Shown: piece after piece, positions 38,017-50,690 of the stretch
How positions within the stretch are numbered: position 1 is the stretch's first letter
How the letters are laid out: every line of letters begins with the position of its first letter
Notes under the pieces: generated by a model
What the model was told of the DNA's origin: nothing
The model's database searches: none
Seen by the model: only the letters and a program-made list of their open reading frames with translations
Made by a program: the position numbers and the translations under genes
Source: Bombus terrestris
Lineage: Eukaryota > Arthropoda > Insecta > Hymenoptera > Apidae
Length of the DNA: 64,000 nucleotides
Direction: 5' to 3'
Assembly: GCF_910591885.1 (NCBI RefSeq)
Contig: NC_063269.1
Location: 8,866,001-8,930,000, forward strand

Positions 38017-38279
38017 CGTGTCATTTCCATTAGAAATAAACCATATCGTACTTATATTTGCAAAAATTAAGATTGACCCAATTAGAATATCATCGTTAGT
38101 TACTAATCCTGAAATTATAAATATTCTCGGCTAAGAGACTCGGACGACAGATTAAACAGGTCAAATAGACGGATTAAGAGATTAATAAATATAATACAGA
38201 AAAAAACGAAATCCCATTTATTAATTCCCTTGTCAGAACTCGCAAGATATATTAATTTTTATTGATAAGTTGACGAAAT

Positions 38280-38720
38280 ACGCGTGACGCATTTCCGTGA
38301 CGTAGCGTTACGTCACTGGGAAACCCGGAAAGGATAGGGCGGTATTCTTCCGACGAATATTTCCGACAGTATCCCTTTGGCGCAAAAACCAGAAAGGAGA
38401 TCCGGTAGGCTGGTTGTTTCGTCGAAGGACAAGATTTTTGCGTCGGCGTGAGCTGCCGTTAAAACGACAAATTATCCATCTTGTAGTACAAGGTTCCTCC
38501 ACCTAACCGATAGAGTAAAGATTTCTGAAGCAGGGAGGAGGGCAGATCCATCCCTTCCAACGTTCCGCGGATTCTTCCCGGACAGATTTGGTGGGAGAGA
38601 TGGCTGTCGAGTGGGAAACCCGGCGAACCATCGGAGGGGAAGTGGATTGACTTACGAGAGATTCTTGCACAAGTGCTCGCAATGCAACGGCGAGAACCTC
38701 CCGCAAAAGGATTTACGACA
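38280..38720. promoter_or_regulatory. CpG-rich promoter-like patch with a CRE palindrome
   Basis: GTGACGTAGCGTTACGTCAC at 38297-38316 is a perfect palindrome of two CRE half sites with a six-base gap, next to GTGACGC. The following 400 bases are GC-rich with short frames on minus (38308-38502 and 38503-38706) that abut head to tail but lack splice support. This looks like a promoter or a strong enhancer. Confidence 0.4.
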
Positions 38721-39630
38721 TTACTTTCATTCTTCCTCTAGAGATTTTGTCCGGGCCGATTTCTAAGGGCCCGTGTGCTTCTCACCGTCAATGACTACCT
38801 GTTTCCATTTCTGACAAGATTTAATTAACGTGCTACGAGGCTCCGATTCCTTAGACACCGTTTTAATATCGACGCTGGTTGCTTAGAATAACACGTTGAA
38901 ATTGATATGTGTGATACGATTGTAGTGGAAAAGTTTAGAACCTGATTTGGGTTGGGTTTGGGTTATCGAGACGATATTGTTTATTTAAATTATATATCTT
39001 CTACTTCTTTCCAACGATTTCATTTCGTTCTTCAAATTATCCTCGAATATATGGTGTGATAAATAGTAAAAATGTTTTAATTTAACCAGGCTTTCTTGTT
39101 ACCTCTTATTGACAATTTTAAAGTATTTTCAAATAATAAGATATGACGAGTAGTGAAATTATTTTAGTTTTTTAAGCAAGTAAAAGAATTCGTAGCTCTG
39201 TCCGTTACATTTTATCTACTAATTTTTCACGTCATATGATAATCGTTTTTTTAATAGAAGTGTAAAGTAATTCGAGTAAAAGCAATCACAACTACCATAA
39301 AAATGAACAGGAAGTTTCATTAATCAATCAATGTTGAGGTAAAGTCTCAATCAAAACTTGTGCCAGAGAAGTTAACTTAAACTTCAATTTACTTTTAAAA
39401 TTGCAACATTTCGAATTGTAATAGCGTGGTACCAAAATGGCGCACGCAGTGGGACGCCGCTAAAAATTACCGGATACGAATTCTTTTAAAACTTATCATT
39501 ATAGTTCTATGATGAAATAAAGTATTAACATATCACGGAAATATTCGATCTCGTACATTGATCACGTTATATGGAAGAATTCGATGTTTAGACATCTGGG
39601 AACTTGAGCAACATTGAGGCTGAGACAGAC
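38721..39630. other. Spacer, mostly AT-rich
   Basis: Includes TTTGGGTTGGGTTTGGGTT at 38946-38964, three G-triplets only. No gene was seen. Confidence 0.4.
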
Positions 39631-39639
39631 TCACTACCG

Positions 39640-39800
39640 ACAGGGTCGATGTCCGGCGAAGGCCGCTAACGACGCCTAATCTTTTCCAAGAAGTTGTCAC
39701 AACTCGCCGCTCTTCTGGTATCGAGCCACGTTCAGGATCAGCTTAAGCTTCTCGATGTACTGTACTTGGAGTAACTTATAACTTATCCAATGAACAAATA
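39640..39800 (-). pseudogene. Coding-like remnant, orientation uncertain
   Basis: The minus frame ending at 39698 reads LQVQYIEKLKLILNVARYQK, then SGEL and stop, with regular coding-type codons. The plus strand over the same bases reads VSSHVQDQLKLLDVLYLE and stop, equally regular. No acceptor with a good pyrimidine tract precedes the minus frame. It might be a last exon or a fragment of a lost gene or transposon. The family is not recognised. Confidence 0.2.
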
Positions 39801-40539
39801 GCAGCGATTAACGTAACTTTCAAACGTTATTTATATATCGATTTCGTTCTTTTTTTTCGGAAAAAATATAAAAATTGACGGCAATAAGAATTTAGAGCGT
39901 CGTTTCATTTCAACAATTTAATGGTACTTTCTTTTTAGAGAAAGTGCGGCTGTTCTCTGAGATGTGAGGTATATAGCATAATAAAGGGACAACAATGCGT
40001 CTGTTATATGTATTTTATATTGTTTCTGAATCGACATAATTCAGATGAAAGTAAGTGATTGGTGTTATATCATTTTTGTCAAATAGCTTGAATATTAAAG
40101 AACTGTCTTTACTAATTCCATCTGCTAATTCAAATTTTGTAGCGATATTGTATTCCAGAATCTAAAATGATTATAATTTATTATAATGACTTCTTATAAT
40201 ATTATTTTCAATTTTATTAAAGAATTTAGCGTCTCAAGTTGAATAAAATTTTATTTCAAATACTACTACAGTAGATTTAGACTATGTGTTACTCATCAAG
40301 TAATCGTTAGTAAAATTTTGGAAATTTCTGTATTAAAGACACGCTTAAATCCATCGATATAAAATTAATATAAAACATTAATTACGAACGTTAACAAATC
40401 AGTTTTTTCATGTTACTATTCTAAGTCAAAGTAGCCGAGTGGTGACATCCTCACCGCAACTAATGTCTTGTCATCTCATCCCTAATCTATTCTACATGTG
40501 TATATCTACCTTTTTTACTCTTTGCAACCCATCAACTGA

Positions 40540-40701
40540 TTCGCCATTTTGTCGCGATGTTGTAATAATAATGGCTACCTGTTATACATTTCCAGTAAGC
40601 TCGCTACTGAAAAAGTATGGGCTGCACTTGGAATCCTTGTGCTGAGATTTCATTTGCATGATACCGTCTTGGAACACGTCCAACGTGTAACAGAATTCTG
40701 T
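40540..40701 (+). pseudogene. Coding-like exon fragment, family unknown
   Basis: Between ATACATTTCCAG (40584-40595) and the donor GTAAGTAAT after GAATTCT (40701), one frame reads KLATEKVWAALGILVLRFHL, then HDTVLEHVQRVTEF. The frame is open from 40540. Codon use looks coding and both splice signals are acceptable. No partner exon is certain; the frame at 41258-41465 on + may belong with it. It could be an exon of an unseen gene or a relic of a retroelement. Confidence 0.25.
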
Positions 40702-41257
40702 AAGTAATAGAAACTGGACACTCATAGATATATCTTAGCTGAAGTCTGTCCTGGCTGTTTTAAATGAATACGATATTCGCTATTTCCAAAGGATGCACAA
40801 TGCAGATTGAAGTGGTTAGGACAATTTCAAATCTGCCTTTCGAGCATCCTGGTCCAGGTACTGATCTGCTGGAGGCTGATGGGGCGTGGCACCAGAAGAT
40901 GCGGGTTCTGCCATTGGCTCGTACCTGTTAAACCATTCACTGCTACAATTGCTCTCTCTACTACACCGATACTGTAACTTTATCGATCGCTTCACACTCA
41001 AATTGAAAGGTCAAATAGTGCTGCTGTTCCAACCAGTGGTGATTTTTATATCTCTTCGAAAGTATAATTCTACAGCAATTCATCTCAATTTGTTTGGAAT
41101 GAGACGATATATGAGATATTCTTTTAGACTCTTAATCTTACCAGACTAGTTTTCGTTCTTTATCTGCCTTACTTATCTGCAGTCGTGCATAAATACAGCA
41201 GATAGATATCAAGAGAAAAAGTAGGCAAGTGCTTATATATATCTTCACCTGCATCTT

Positions 41258-41468
41258 TCTAGTGCACGTTCAACTTTTGAAAGGAATTCGTTCCACGTAC
41301 GAGAATGAAATCGTGGAAGGCATAGCCTGGTTCTGCGTAAAGTGTCGCCAATTCCAGCAAATCATGAAAATTCATAGGTATCGCTTTCACGGAACGAATT
41401 ACGAGACAGCCTGGCAGTTTTTCCACGAACCAGCTCAAGTGAAAGAATCGAAGGCAAACCTGTTGTAA
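41258..41468 (+). pseudogene. Coding-like terminal exon, family unknown
   Basis: Follows CATCTTTCTAG, a good acceptor. The frame reads VHVQLLKGIRSTYENEIVEG, then IAWFCVKCRQFQQIMKIHRY, then HEPAQVKESKANLL and TAA, with G/C-ending codons unlike the AT-rich surroundings. Two cysteines spaced CVKC are seen, with no partner pair for a zinc site. It may be the last exon of a gene whose other exons I could not find, or part of a decayed mobile element beside the transposase relic at 41.6-41.9 kb. Confidence 0.28.
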
Positions 41469-41623
41469 AAGAGTTGTAGTAAATATTATTTATTTACCGA
41501 GTCACTGACGATCGGTTGATGGAACTTTAAAAGATAGTGTGTAGGTTAAGAGGTAGATTTTGTCATCAATATCAACAAATCCATCGTCTTCCTCTATAGT
41601 CTTGTCTTATGGACTCTGCAACA

Positions 41624-41909
41624 TACAGAGTGTCCCAAGTTTAAATGATCGGGAAACAAGAAGAAGAAGTTGCATAAACATGTGTCTGTGAACGCTTTAT
41701 TACGTTAGAAGAAGTTGATTTATATTTCCATTTCAAAGTGCCGCCCTTCGTTTTGGACACAAGCTTGTTATCATAGGGAAATTGACTCTATTACACTTCG
41801 AATTTCATGTTTATCTTGCTGTTGCAATTGTGAACAAATGCTGATTTATTCAATGAATGAACCATTAATCTTTTCTATTGCTTCTTGTCGCGACGCTGTT
41901 TCCCACTGA
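41624..41909 (-). pseudogene. Tail of a decayed Tc1/mariner-superfamily transposase with its terminal repeat
   Basis: On minus, fragments read QWETASRQEAIEKING, then RSVIESIS, two stops, and QACVQNEGRHFE. The last matches the CxxxxGxHFE-type ending of IS630/Tc1-like insect transposases that carry a DUF4817-type N-terminus. Beyond the final stop is CGATCATTTAAACTTGGG then ACACTCTG (41626-41651), the usual style of terminal repeat for these elements. The catalytic core and the other end are missing. The copy is dead. Confidence 0.5.
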
Positions 41910-44650
41910 TAAAATACTGACGATGTAAGATTTGATGACCTCGTGGAACAGATAATGTGTTCTGCCCGACTAATTTTTCACGATGTTTTTCTAGTGCCTT
42001 TGGGTTTCATATTTCTGTTATACCTTTTTTATAAAACGTCAGCAGACCTATGTTTATATAATATTTTTTCTTATCTCCACCTTCTTATCTTCATTAGGAC
42101 ATATTGGAGACATTTGATCGTTCAAACTTCTGGGGCACGTTGCATAATTGAAGCTTGACAAAATCATATGTTTTACGACTGATAATAATGACAGTGTTTA
42201 TTTGGCAACGTGTAACCCCGTTGAGCAATGAAAAGAGATACATTACGTGATATTGATTAAACAAACAATGAATCTTTGATTTCTGATAGTTCCCAAACAA
42301 ATTATCTTGAAATAGGTGTTTACATGAATCGTTTCCTGTTTGACCTCTTAAGCATGCTGTATCTATTAACTTTTTGGATTATACCACACGTGTATAAATA
42401 TGGATTAGAAGAAGTCATACAATAACGTTAGTGTAACGTATTTTAATAATTTAACTTATGATAAAGGATACAGAATTTTTTGATGCAACATAAAATATAA
42501 AAAATGAATTCTACGCAACATGATATTATGAAATTGTTACTAACAGTATAATAATAATAAACAGTATAATAATTTTAGTCCTATATTTGTTAGTTTAGGA
42601 TTTTATAAAACTAATCTTCGAAAATGTCTGAGAAATTTTATCTTTATAAAGAAAGTTTCGAATTTTAATTAAAGAAATTATAGTAAATTTTAAATTAAAT
42701 TACGATTAACACGCCTATACTTAGAAATGTACTTAGAAATGTCTTTCGTTTTAGTTGTCGTGCACGAATTGATAGGTATCTGCAGGTTCTTATTAATAGA
42801 TACACATAGAGTCGACCGTAACAGTTTAATTTTGAACGAACTCTTACGGTTTACGAAGTACTATGATAAAGAAAGTGATTAAATAAATTTAATAAAATTA
42901 ATACTATCCATTTACTACTTATTTTTTCAAATACATATATTTCATTAACTTTCGCATAACAGTATTAATACAAGATATTTTGATCATATAATAAATAAAT
43001 AAACGGATGCGAAAATTTACGATTACCTTAATATTTTAAATTCAAATTACTTCGCATGTAAAATCACTGAGACAACTAAAATATTGATTTTATCAATATC
43101 AAACTTATTTCTCTCATATATGTGGTGCGCGACTTGATAATCGTCCCGCTGAGATGCATCGTTATATGAGTATTGAACCCCTGTTAAGATATCAAACGTT
43201 TGATTAAGTTAAAAATAAAACTAATCGTCAACATAACTTGATGCAATTTCCGTAACAAATGTTTTTGGCGTAGATAGTAAGTAAGGGGCTTACATCTTGT
43301 TCCCTGATCGTTATATAAGTCACAATTTACATCAAGTTGTATCCAATTAATACAAAAAATAAGAATACGTAATATGTACAGAACATTTGTAAAGAATCCA
43401 CTCAACTTAATACGTCATTTAGCAAAATGTGTTCTTAGTTCTCAATAATGAATTTTCAAAAATTTGATCGGGAATCTAACTAGAAAAAATTAAACATGAT
43501 AAGATAAAATCATAATAGCCTAATATGTACGTAGATTACAACACTGCGAAGTTTAACAATTATGTTTAATGACAAACATAAATATTGATATGTAAGTACA
43601 TTTCGTAAGAGCTGACTTTAATGGCATAATTTAATATCCTTACCTGTTAGATTCTTATCTATTAGTATTGTTCGTTAGCCATAATATGTAATTTATATAT
43701 GTGATATAAAACAAATGTTACTTATCATATTTCTGCGGAATTTATCTGGAATTTACGATATTGTAATATTACGTAATTCAATCTAAAAATAATCTTTATT
43801 CCATCGAGAATAAATTTTACACGTAAAAGCACATATTTTGTTAGATATATATAGCTGAAAGTAAGATAAAGATCAAGAATAATAAAATTACGTTGGAGAG
43901 TTCATTTCAGCAGAAATTTTATTTGGAAATATCCAATATACATGAATTTGCCAAATTCGCAACTAGGTAGGAATTTACAGGAAATTGTTCTACGAAAGAT
44001 TTATGATTTTCTCGAAAATAAAGCCTCCAACGCAATTCTGTTGTTCCTGGTTTTCGTCGTATTTCGAGACATAAAATCTGACTATCTTCGCTTCTGGCAC
44101 AAATTTAGACTGTGTTTATATACATATTTTTAGAAATAGTTTTTCAAAAATAGACTCACAAAACGTAGTTCTAAAATAGTTTGCATATTTAATGATCTTT
44201 AGTCGTAAAAATGAAAGAAACAATCTATCAGATTCTTAAGAGATACGAAAAATTGAATAAAACAACATACGTAATATGATACACCAGTCCAAGCTTCCTT
44301 CTTAAATTTACACAGTGAATTATCATTCATTATTTATTAACTAATTAATAATAATTATTACCTAATTAATAATTAACATAATTTGACCGAGCAATTAATG
44401 CAACATTTAAATATAAGAAAAACCAAGAAAGACACTTTTCACTCGGTTTAACCCCAACATTTTCCTACGTTTCTACTTCTATGAGATCAGCTCTATATTC
44501 CTTGCCCTAAAAACGAGAATCTCAAATTTTCAACTGAAATAACGATTTACAAAACATGTTATCATATCACTTATCTTCCTAATCACAATTCATGATTCGG
44601 TAATCGTATCGTCGCTCAGATACCGTTATATTAATCAAAATAATCAGTCG
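41910..44650. other. AT-rich spacer, no gene seen
   Basis: A 12-bp tandem duplication (TACTTAGAAATG twice) sits at 42718-42741. Frames at 41943-42158, 42094-42300, 43184-43405 and 43942-44133 have no splice support. Confidence 0.45.
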
Positions 44651-44739
44651 CGATAATTCAATGTGTATCTGGCTAAGTATCAAGGTTCAGGTAGATAAAA
44701 ATCGAAAGGAAGAGAATGAAAGAAAGGAGGGAAGAGAAA

Positions 44740-45407
44740 TAATTCTCGCGGGGTTCAGGAAAAGCGTTCACGTGAAAGGCGCACGCTCGATTTACATGGA
44801 AGTAATAACACGCCCGCGCACTAATTTGCATGCAAATAAAGGTCGCCAACGAGAGAGCGCAGACGCCCCACTCTCACGCGATTCTGAACACGGTCGCAGC
44901 AGAACACATATCTACATAGTGGCGCGGAGGAGGCACCTATGTGTACGTTGTTACCAATACGACGCTAACTTAGACCGATATGCACAACCGTCCGCCTTGT
45001 TCTCGGTGATCTTTCACGACGGCAGTTCGTTTCTAGCATCGTACGTAACTCAGTCACGCGTGATCTTCCAAAATTTTCCGGAAATCGCGTCGCGACACGT
45101 GTCTCGAGCTTTTCGCCGGATATCCGTCAGGTAGGACAAGACAAGCCGAAGTGGTGGCCAGCCGTTTAACCAGCTTACTGTGTCGTTTGCGCTTCTGGCA
45201 CCGTTATTCCGTCCTTGAAAAGATACCAGTCTTACAAGAAGCATCTAGACATTGAGAAGCCGCAGTGTTCGCGCGATCGTCAGATTCCATCGATCCGATC
45301 GATTCTTGGACATTTAACCAGAAACGCCGGTGTTTGAATACGTGCTTGGGATTCATCGATCTCGCTATTCGGATCTCCCATCGAACAAATTCTCACGGTT
45401 CCGAGCG
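44740..45407 (+). promoter_or_regulatory. CpG-rich promoter with a candidate untranslated first exon
   Basis: A block of even base use, high in CpG, with E-box CACGTG-like and TCAGT initiator-like strings, ends CCGAGCG followed by GTATGTTG, a good donor at 45408. Frames close within the last 250 bases, so the exon would be leader sequence. A 157-codon + frame (44661-45134) begins at a non-ATG region of AT-rich DNA and ends before the donor, so it is judged incidental. No coding exon of the same transcript was found to the right within the window. Confidence 0.4.
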
Positions 45408-45409
45408 GT

Positions 45410-48400
45410 ATGTTGTCTTTAATATTCAGTTTTATTGATTCGTTTGTGTTTTGTTTTTATTACATGTTTTACCAACAGTTGTATGAATGAAGGTTATGAA
45501 AGTAGTATTATGAATGCAAGTCTTTATGCACGCAAGTAACGATCGAATGTTCCTGTTCATAGTAGATGTTTGATAAAATTATCGCCTCTGAATACAAGAT
45601 TTAAATAGTAAGTTTTAATAGATAAGTAATTCATTTCGTATCATTGTGTTATCAAAGAAAAGTTCAATGAAAATCTCGAATTAGACACTCCATAGTAGGC
45701 TTTATTTGTTCGAAAGGAACGCCCAGCAAGTTTTAAGGTTAGGATTGTTTTATAAGTATAAGGATATATACTTCCTGGTAGCTAATTTGTTTTTAGACCA
45801 CAGCCGTGTAGTTTATCCTGTCTAGTATGTTTAGCAACGTGGTAGGTGTCGGTTCACATCAAACGAACACGCAATAGATATTAATAGTCTGTTCCTCGTT
45901 ATCGAAATTCCTGAACTAGAAAATCGTCAAACACGATTCCATTCTTTGTATAGCGTCGTAATAATTATTGCTACGTGGACAGCGTAGCTGTAACAGTGTG
46001 AACGTATTATGTAAGAGAAAGTCCTTGACTGCCGGCCGCAAATAACCTCTACTTCCTTCTACGATCGTTACGTTACGTATCGTAAAATCGAAATTATCAA
46101 TGCTTCCATTAATTGAACCAGATTTGGCTTGGTGAGAGGTTCTATGCAAGATATAAATCATCGATTGTATAATAACTACATTTTCGTGGTTCCTTGCCAA
46201 CAGGTATCGCGTATACTTTCTGTCGTAACGTGTGACGCAGAACGCCGAACACGTTGGAATATTAAACGAGTGTGGATTTATGAATTGTTTCGTCATATGT
46301 TTTTATACGGTGCATTGTACTCTAAGTTTAATACCAAAGCTATGATTTGTTAGACTATAGATCCTTTTTATTAAGTATTTGAAAAGCGAGATGCATGCTG
46401 CTGCGATATTAAATTTTTTTACTATTTGATATACCATATATTACGCAAAAAGAGAACTATGTCCATTGAATAGATAATGTTTATTAACACATAAGTGTTT
46501 TGATATATTAAAAGAGAGTAGTACAAATACGAGAGAATTCCAAGTAAAGTGAATACGCGAATAAGTAAAATAAATCTCTGTTTAGCTTTTCTTTTTTTAA
46601 TTATTTTCATGACATGAATATGCATAAACATCCATAGTTCGGTGATTTTTTATATTAAATTTTTAGTATCAAATTTTTACCACTTCTTTACGTTCAGTCC
46701 AATAATGCTTTTGGATATTTCACTGATGTTCTTAGATGTTTATCTTACAGAACAGTATATAATTTGGATCTTTAGATTTTTTTATTATTTATATCAATAA
46801 TTACTGTTTATTTTCTTATCAGTAAACTGTAAATTTGAAATACGTGACATTTATATAAAAAATTATTTCTTCCCTTTTTGTTTGCAAAAGAGTGTAGATT
46901 TGAGATTACATGTTTCTAAAATATTTTACTGGCAGTCAGCTTGCGTGTAACTGCTTCCAAGCGAACGTCACAAAAGACATTTATTGTGCTAATAAAAATG
47001 GCCTGAATACCAACACTAAATGAGATACAGCAATTAAAGGCAATCGTCTTTTTTATACTTACATAACGCTGCGCTCTATATTATACAGATTAATATTTGT
47101 GTAATATTGTACACTAACATCGCAGATATCACTGATATCAGGGATTAACATTATCACCATTGCATACGTAGTACATGTACTATACTTTTGAAAACTGCGA
47201 TATTATCTTAACCATTATCGATCCATGAGAAATAGTGAGAGAACTAGTCACCTAAAGGTAGTTTGATGTATATAAATAGGAACATAACAGAGCGATTTGT
47301 CGACTTTTTTTAACGAAAATTTTACGTAATATTTTTAAATGAACCGACACTTTTATTCAAATGCATAGGTATATTGTTACGTAGTATTTTTATTATACTA
47401 TTTTATGTATTGGTATATAGTACTTTTATAGCATGAAATAATTGACCAAGTTTAAGACGGTTATTGTCTTCTTTCTTTTTTAATATCATTCGCAATATTC
47501 AAATTTATGTCAATATTAGAACTGCAAATATACGTAGGAAACGAAGTATTTACGTAAATTTTCAATACACAGAAATCAATCGGGAAGTGGCATTTAAATC
47601 TATGTAAATTAATGTCGAATACGAATTATCTATGACGTAAAGAAACCCTTCCTCTTCCAATGTTCAAATTACATAATTTACGTATATCATATAATCATGA
47701 TCATCTTTTTCCTTCTGTTATGGTTACTAGCATAAGCATCATAACCTTCAGCTGAAGCAACACTTACAAGCTACATATTTTCTACTTATACTTACACTTT
47801 AAATCACTGCTGATGATCAATCACTTAACCATCACTATTACACTATGCACATATTTCCATTGAAAAATCACACACTATCGAGTCGTCCACTTAAAGTCTA
47901 TAACATCATCGCGTTTACTAGTTTTCGTTTCAATTCATGACTATTATAATAATTAGTATTACAATGTCGTTTATACATTATTATATATGGACTATGGAAA
48001 ACTATTGAACTTCAAAATTAGTCCTGCACTTTGCAAAATGGTCATAACAATTATAGTATTAAAATTTTTAATGCATTAATAATTTTTATAATAAACTGTT
48101 TATAATTTGCTTATAATTCGGAAGCAAAAATTCAATATATAAATAATATATATTGTATATGAAAATGAGAAAGTTATTTTAATAATTGGTGGTAAGGTAC
48201 GAAGTAACTTGACTACAATCACTTAAAACAAGTATAACAATCTATCTTTAACATTCTCGTGAGATCATGCTGTTTTGTGGTACTGTACGACAGTATCTAT
48301 CGATAAGAATAATCTTAAATAAGTCTTCATACGTATAAGTGCTTACGTAATTTATTGTAGCAATGTTAAAGAACCAAGAATATTCATTGTGTATTATAAA

Positions 48401-50668
48401 GTTTTTTACGTAATGTAGATATACTGAATAATTTCACGTAATATCGATAACATGCTTTTTGAAAAATTTTTATTTCTTATATTTTTGGTAAAAACGGTTC
48501 TTTTGAAAGAATTATCTAATCGAGTCAATCTTATTTTTTAAGCACTTCGAGCCTTATATAAATACTCATAAATAAATTATTGTTAACGATAATTAACATA
48601 ATTAACATAATTAAGGCAATCAAAATATTAACAAGACAGGAGCTATGTGCATATCCCTCTGAAACTGATGTACTCAATATGATTGCTAAAATTGGCTCAA
48701 ACTCTTTCAGAGGTCGACGCCAAGTCTGAAATCGATAAGTCGAGCCTGACGTAGTTACGTTAGTTGTGTCAGTTATCGAGCTGCACTTTAATTTCAGTTT
48801 TACTACTGCCAAAACACGGGAAATGTTCTTTTGAATTTGTATACGGCCACAAAATGTTATATAAAGTGTGTTGTATTCTATCGGTAGCTAACGAACAGAC
48901 AATACTTCAGGTAGCTTTCTACGTCGTTTCCTGTTTCCAAAAGACAGTAAAGTTTTTGCAATACTTAGTATATATTATTAAGAACTTGATACTTTCTGAA
49001 AATCAAAATTGCGCTTATTTTATGCCAAATCAAAGTACGTATTTGTATTACATTGAAGGGTAGAAATTGGAAAATACATTACAACAGGGCAAAAATCGTG
49101 TTAAACATTTTTAGTTAATATTAAAATTCTTTTAGTAAACGAGCATTAGACTAGATGTAAGATATTAAAATAATATATGTATACACCTGTGTACATCATT
49201 TGTATTTAATGATGAATTTGTTTTTCTATCTACCCATAAATTGCAGTTGAAACTGAAACTAAATTTAGTTACAAATACAAGTTCTTCTTGTCATTATCAT
49301 TTGTCAGAGTCGAAACTATATTTCACGTAAAGAAAGCATTTGGAAATGAAGAAAAATAAACATTCCATATTCATTTTCTATTTTTAATTTTAACTTTAAA
49401 TTCGGTATAAATCATGACATTGAAAGAATTTTTTCTTTTGAACGAATATCCATAAATATCGTGCTGGTATAATATAGTGCAAACAAAATATTGTTCTAGT
49501 AATGGAATTTAACTATTATATACAAATTTAGCTGTAAGCTTACAATTCAGCTTAATCTTACGAAGAAAGGCCAAGTAACATTTACACGATAATGTGATTT
49601 ACACGGTATTATATTTAAGTTACGTCGGAGGCAACATAAAGCTCAATTTTTATATTATGCAACATTGAACTGACACTGTATCGTGTTATTCAAATTATAT
49701 ATTTATAGAATTCGCTCATAATTAGGTATATTTATAAGCGAGTTATTTCTAGGAAATTAATCATATTTTAGTTCTACCTTTTTCATTGATAAAATGTGTT
49801 AAAACTAGTGCGCTTTCAGTGCAAGCTTCTATTCAAACTCATGTATGTCACGTGCATACACAACCACGTGGTTTTTTCCACAGTCGATACAGAAGAATCA
49901 GTCAATCGGTAAAGAAGTTCGCTATAGTTCAAATTATGTGCACTATCATTTATGCTAATATGCGTACCTTCTGACATAGTATGTATTTGAATCACTATTT
50001 CTGTGTAGATATTCAAGCGGGTTAATCATTTCTTCTACAGATGTCTCCATACATGCGAATAATGTGATTAAGCTGTTTTTTATTTTTATATTCGTATTTT
50101 AAATTACACGGTAATATTTGTTAACGTAACAACATTGCGATTAAGCATACAATTGCTTTTAACTTGCCATAATTTATGTAAAGAAAGTACATCTTAACCA
50201 TAAACGTAACTACAATTTAGTGGACTAAACTGGAGTACAACTAGATTAGAAGATAAACATATTATATTTTTGTTTAGTTTATTTAGTTATTTCACTAAAC
50301 AAAAATAATGCGATATTATTAAATGAAGATACAGATAAAGATAAGGACAAAAATTAACGAGAAGTGTCGTACGTTTTTTAATGACACAAAATACACACCT
50401 ATTCAATTTCCATATATATTTCAACTGTATCTTTTAATATACGATAGTTTTCTAAATTTGAAGTTTTAAAATTACATATAAATTACACGCATAGAGAATT
50501 AAAAATCTTATCCAACAGAAGATGACTAACAAATGATCTATTTTACGTTTGGAGCTATACTTATTTTTAGTCGACACTGTTTTTCATGAATAATTTATAA
50601 AAGTTCAGTATAAAGTTTAGAAACAGTTAATAGTTGCATGAAATTAAAGATTATTATATTACTTATTC
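45410..50668. other. AT-rich spacer or long intron, no gene seen
   Basis: Frames at 45916-46296 (-), 48531-48812 (-) and 48764-49063 (+) were considered. The 48.5-48.8 kb frame follows an acceptor-like string but runs into low-complexity sequence. Nothing else stood out. Confidence 0.45.
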
Positions 50669-50690
50669 TTCTCTCTCTCTCTCTCTCTCT
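50669..50690. repeat. (TC)n microsatellite
   Basis: Eleven uninterrupted TC units. Confidence 0.95.

Noticed and set aside
38946..38964. TTTGGGTTGGGTTTGGGTT as a telomere-like or G-quadruplex site
   Set aside because: Only three G-triplets and a unit unlike the insect TTAGG repeat.
40805..41001. A possible LINE tail (RLKWLGQF on +) and a minus frame ending DARKADLKLS
   Set aside because: The RLKWLG string is short and not followed by the usual motif, and the minus frame has only one weak acceptor. Neither could be supported.
48531..48812. A minus frame after an acceptor-like string (FQTWRRPLKEFEPI)
   Set aside because: It runs into low-complexity ATT repeats, has no donor, and the + strand is also open in part.
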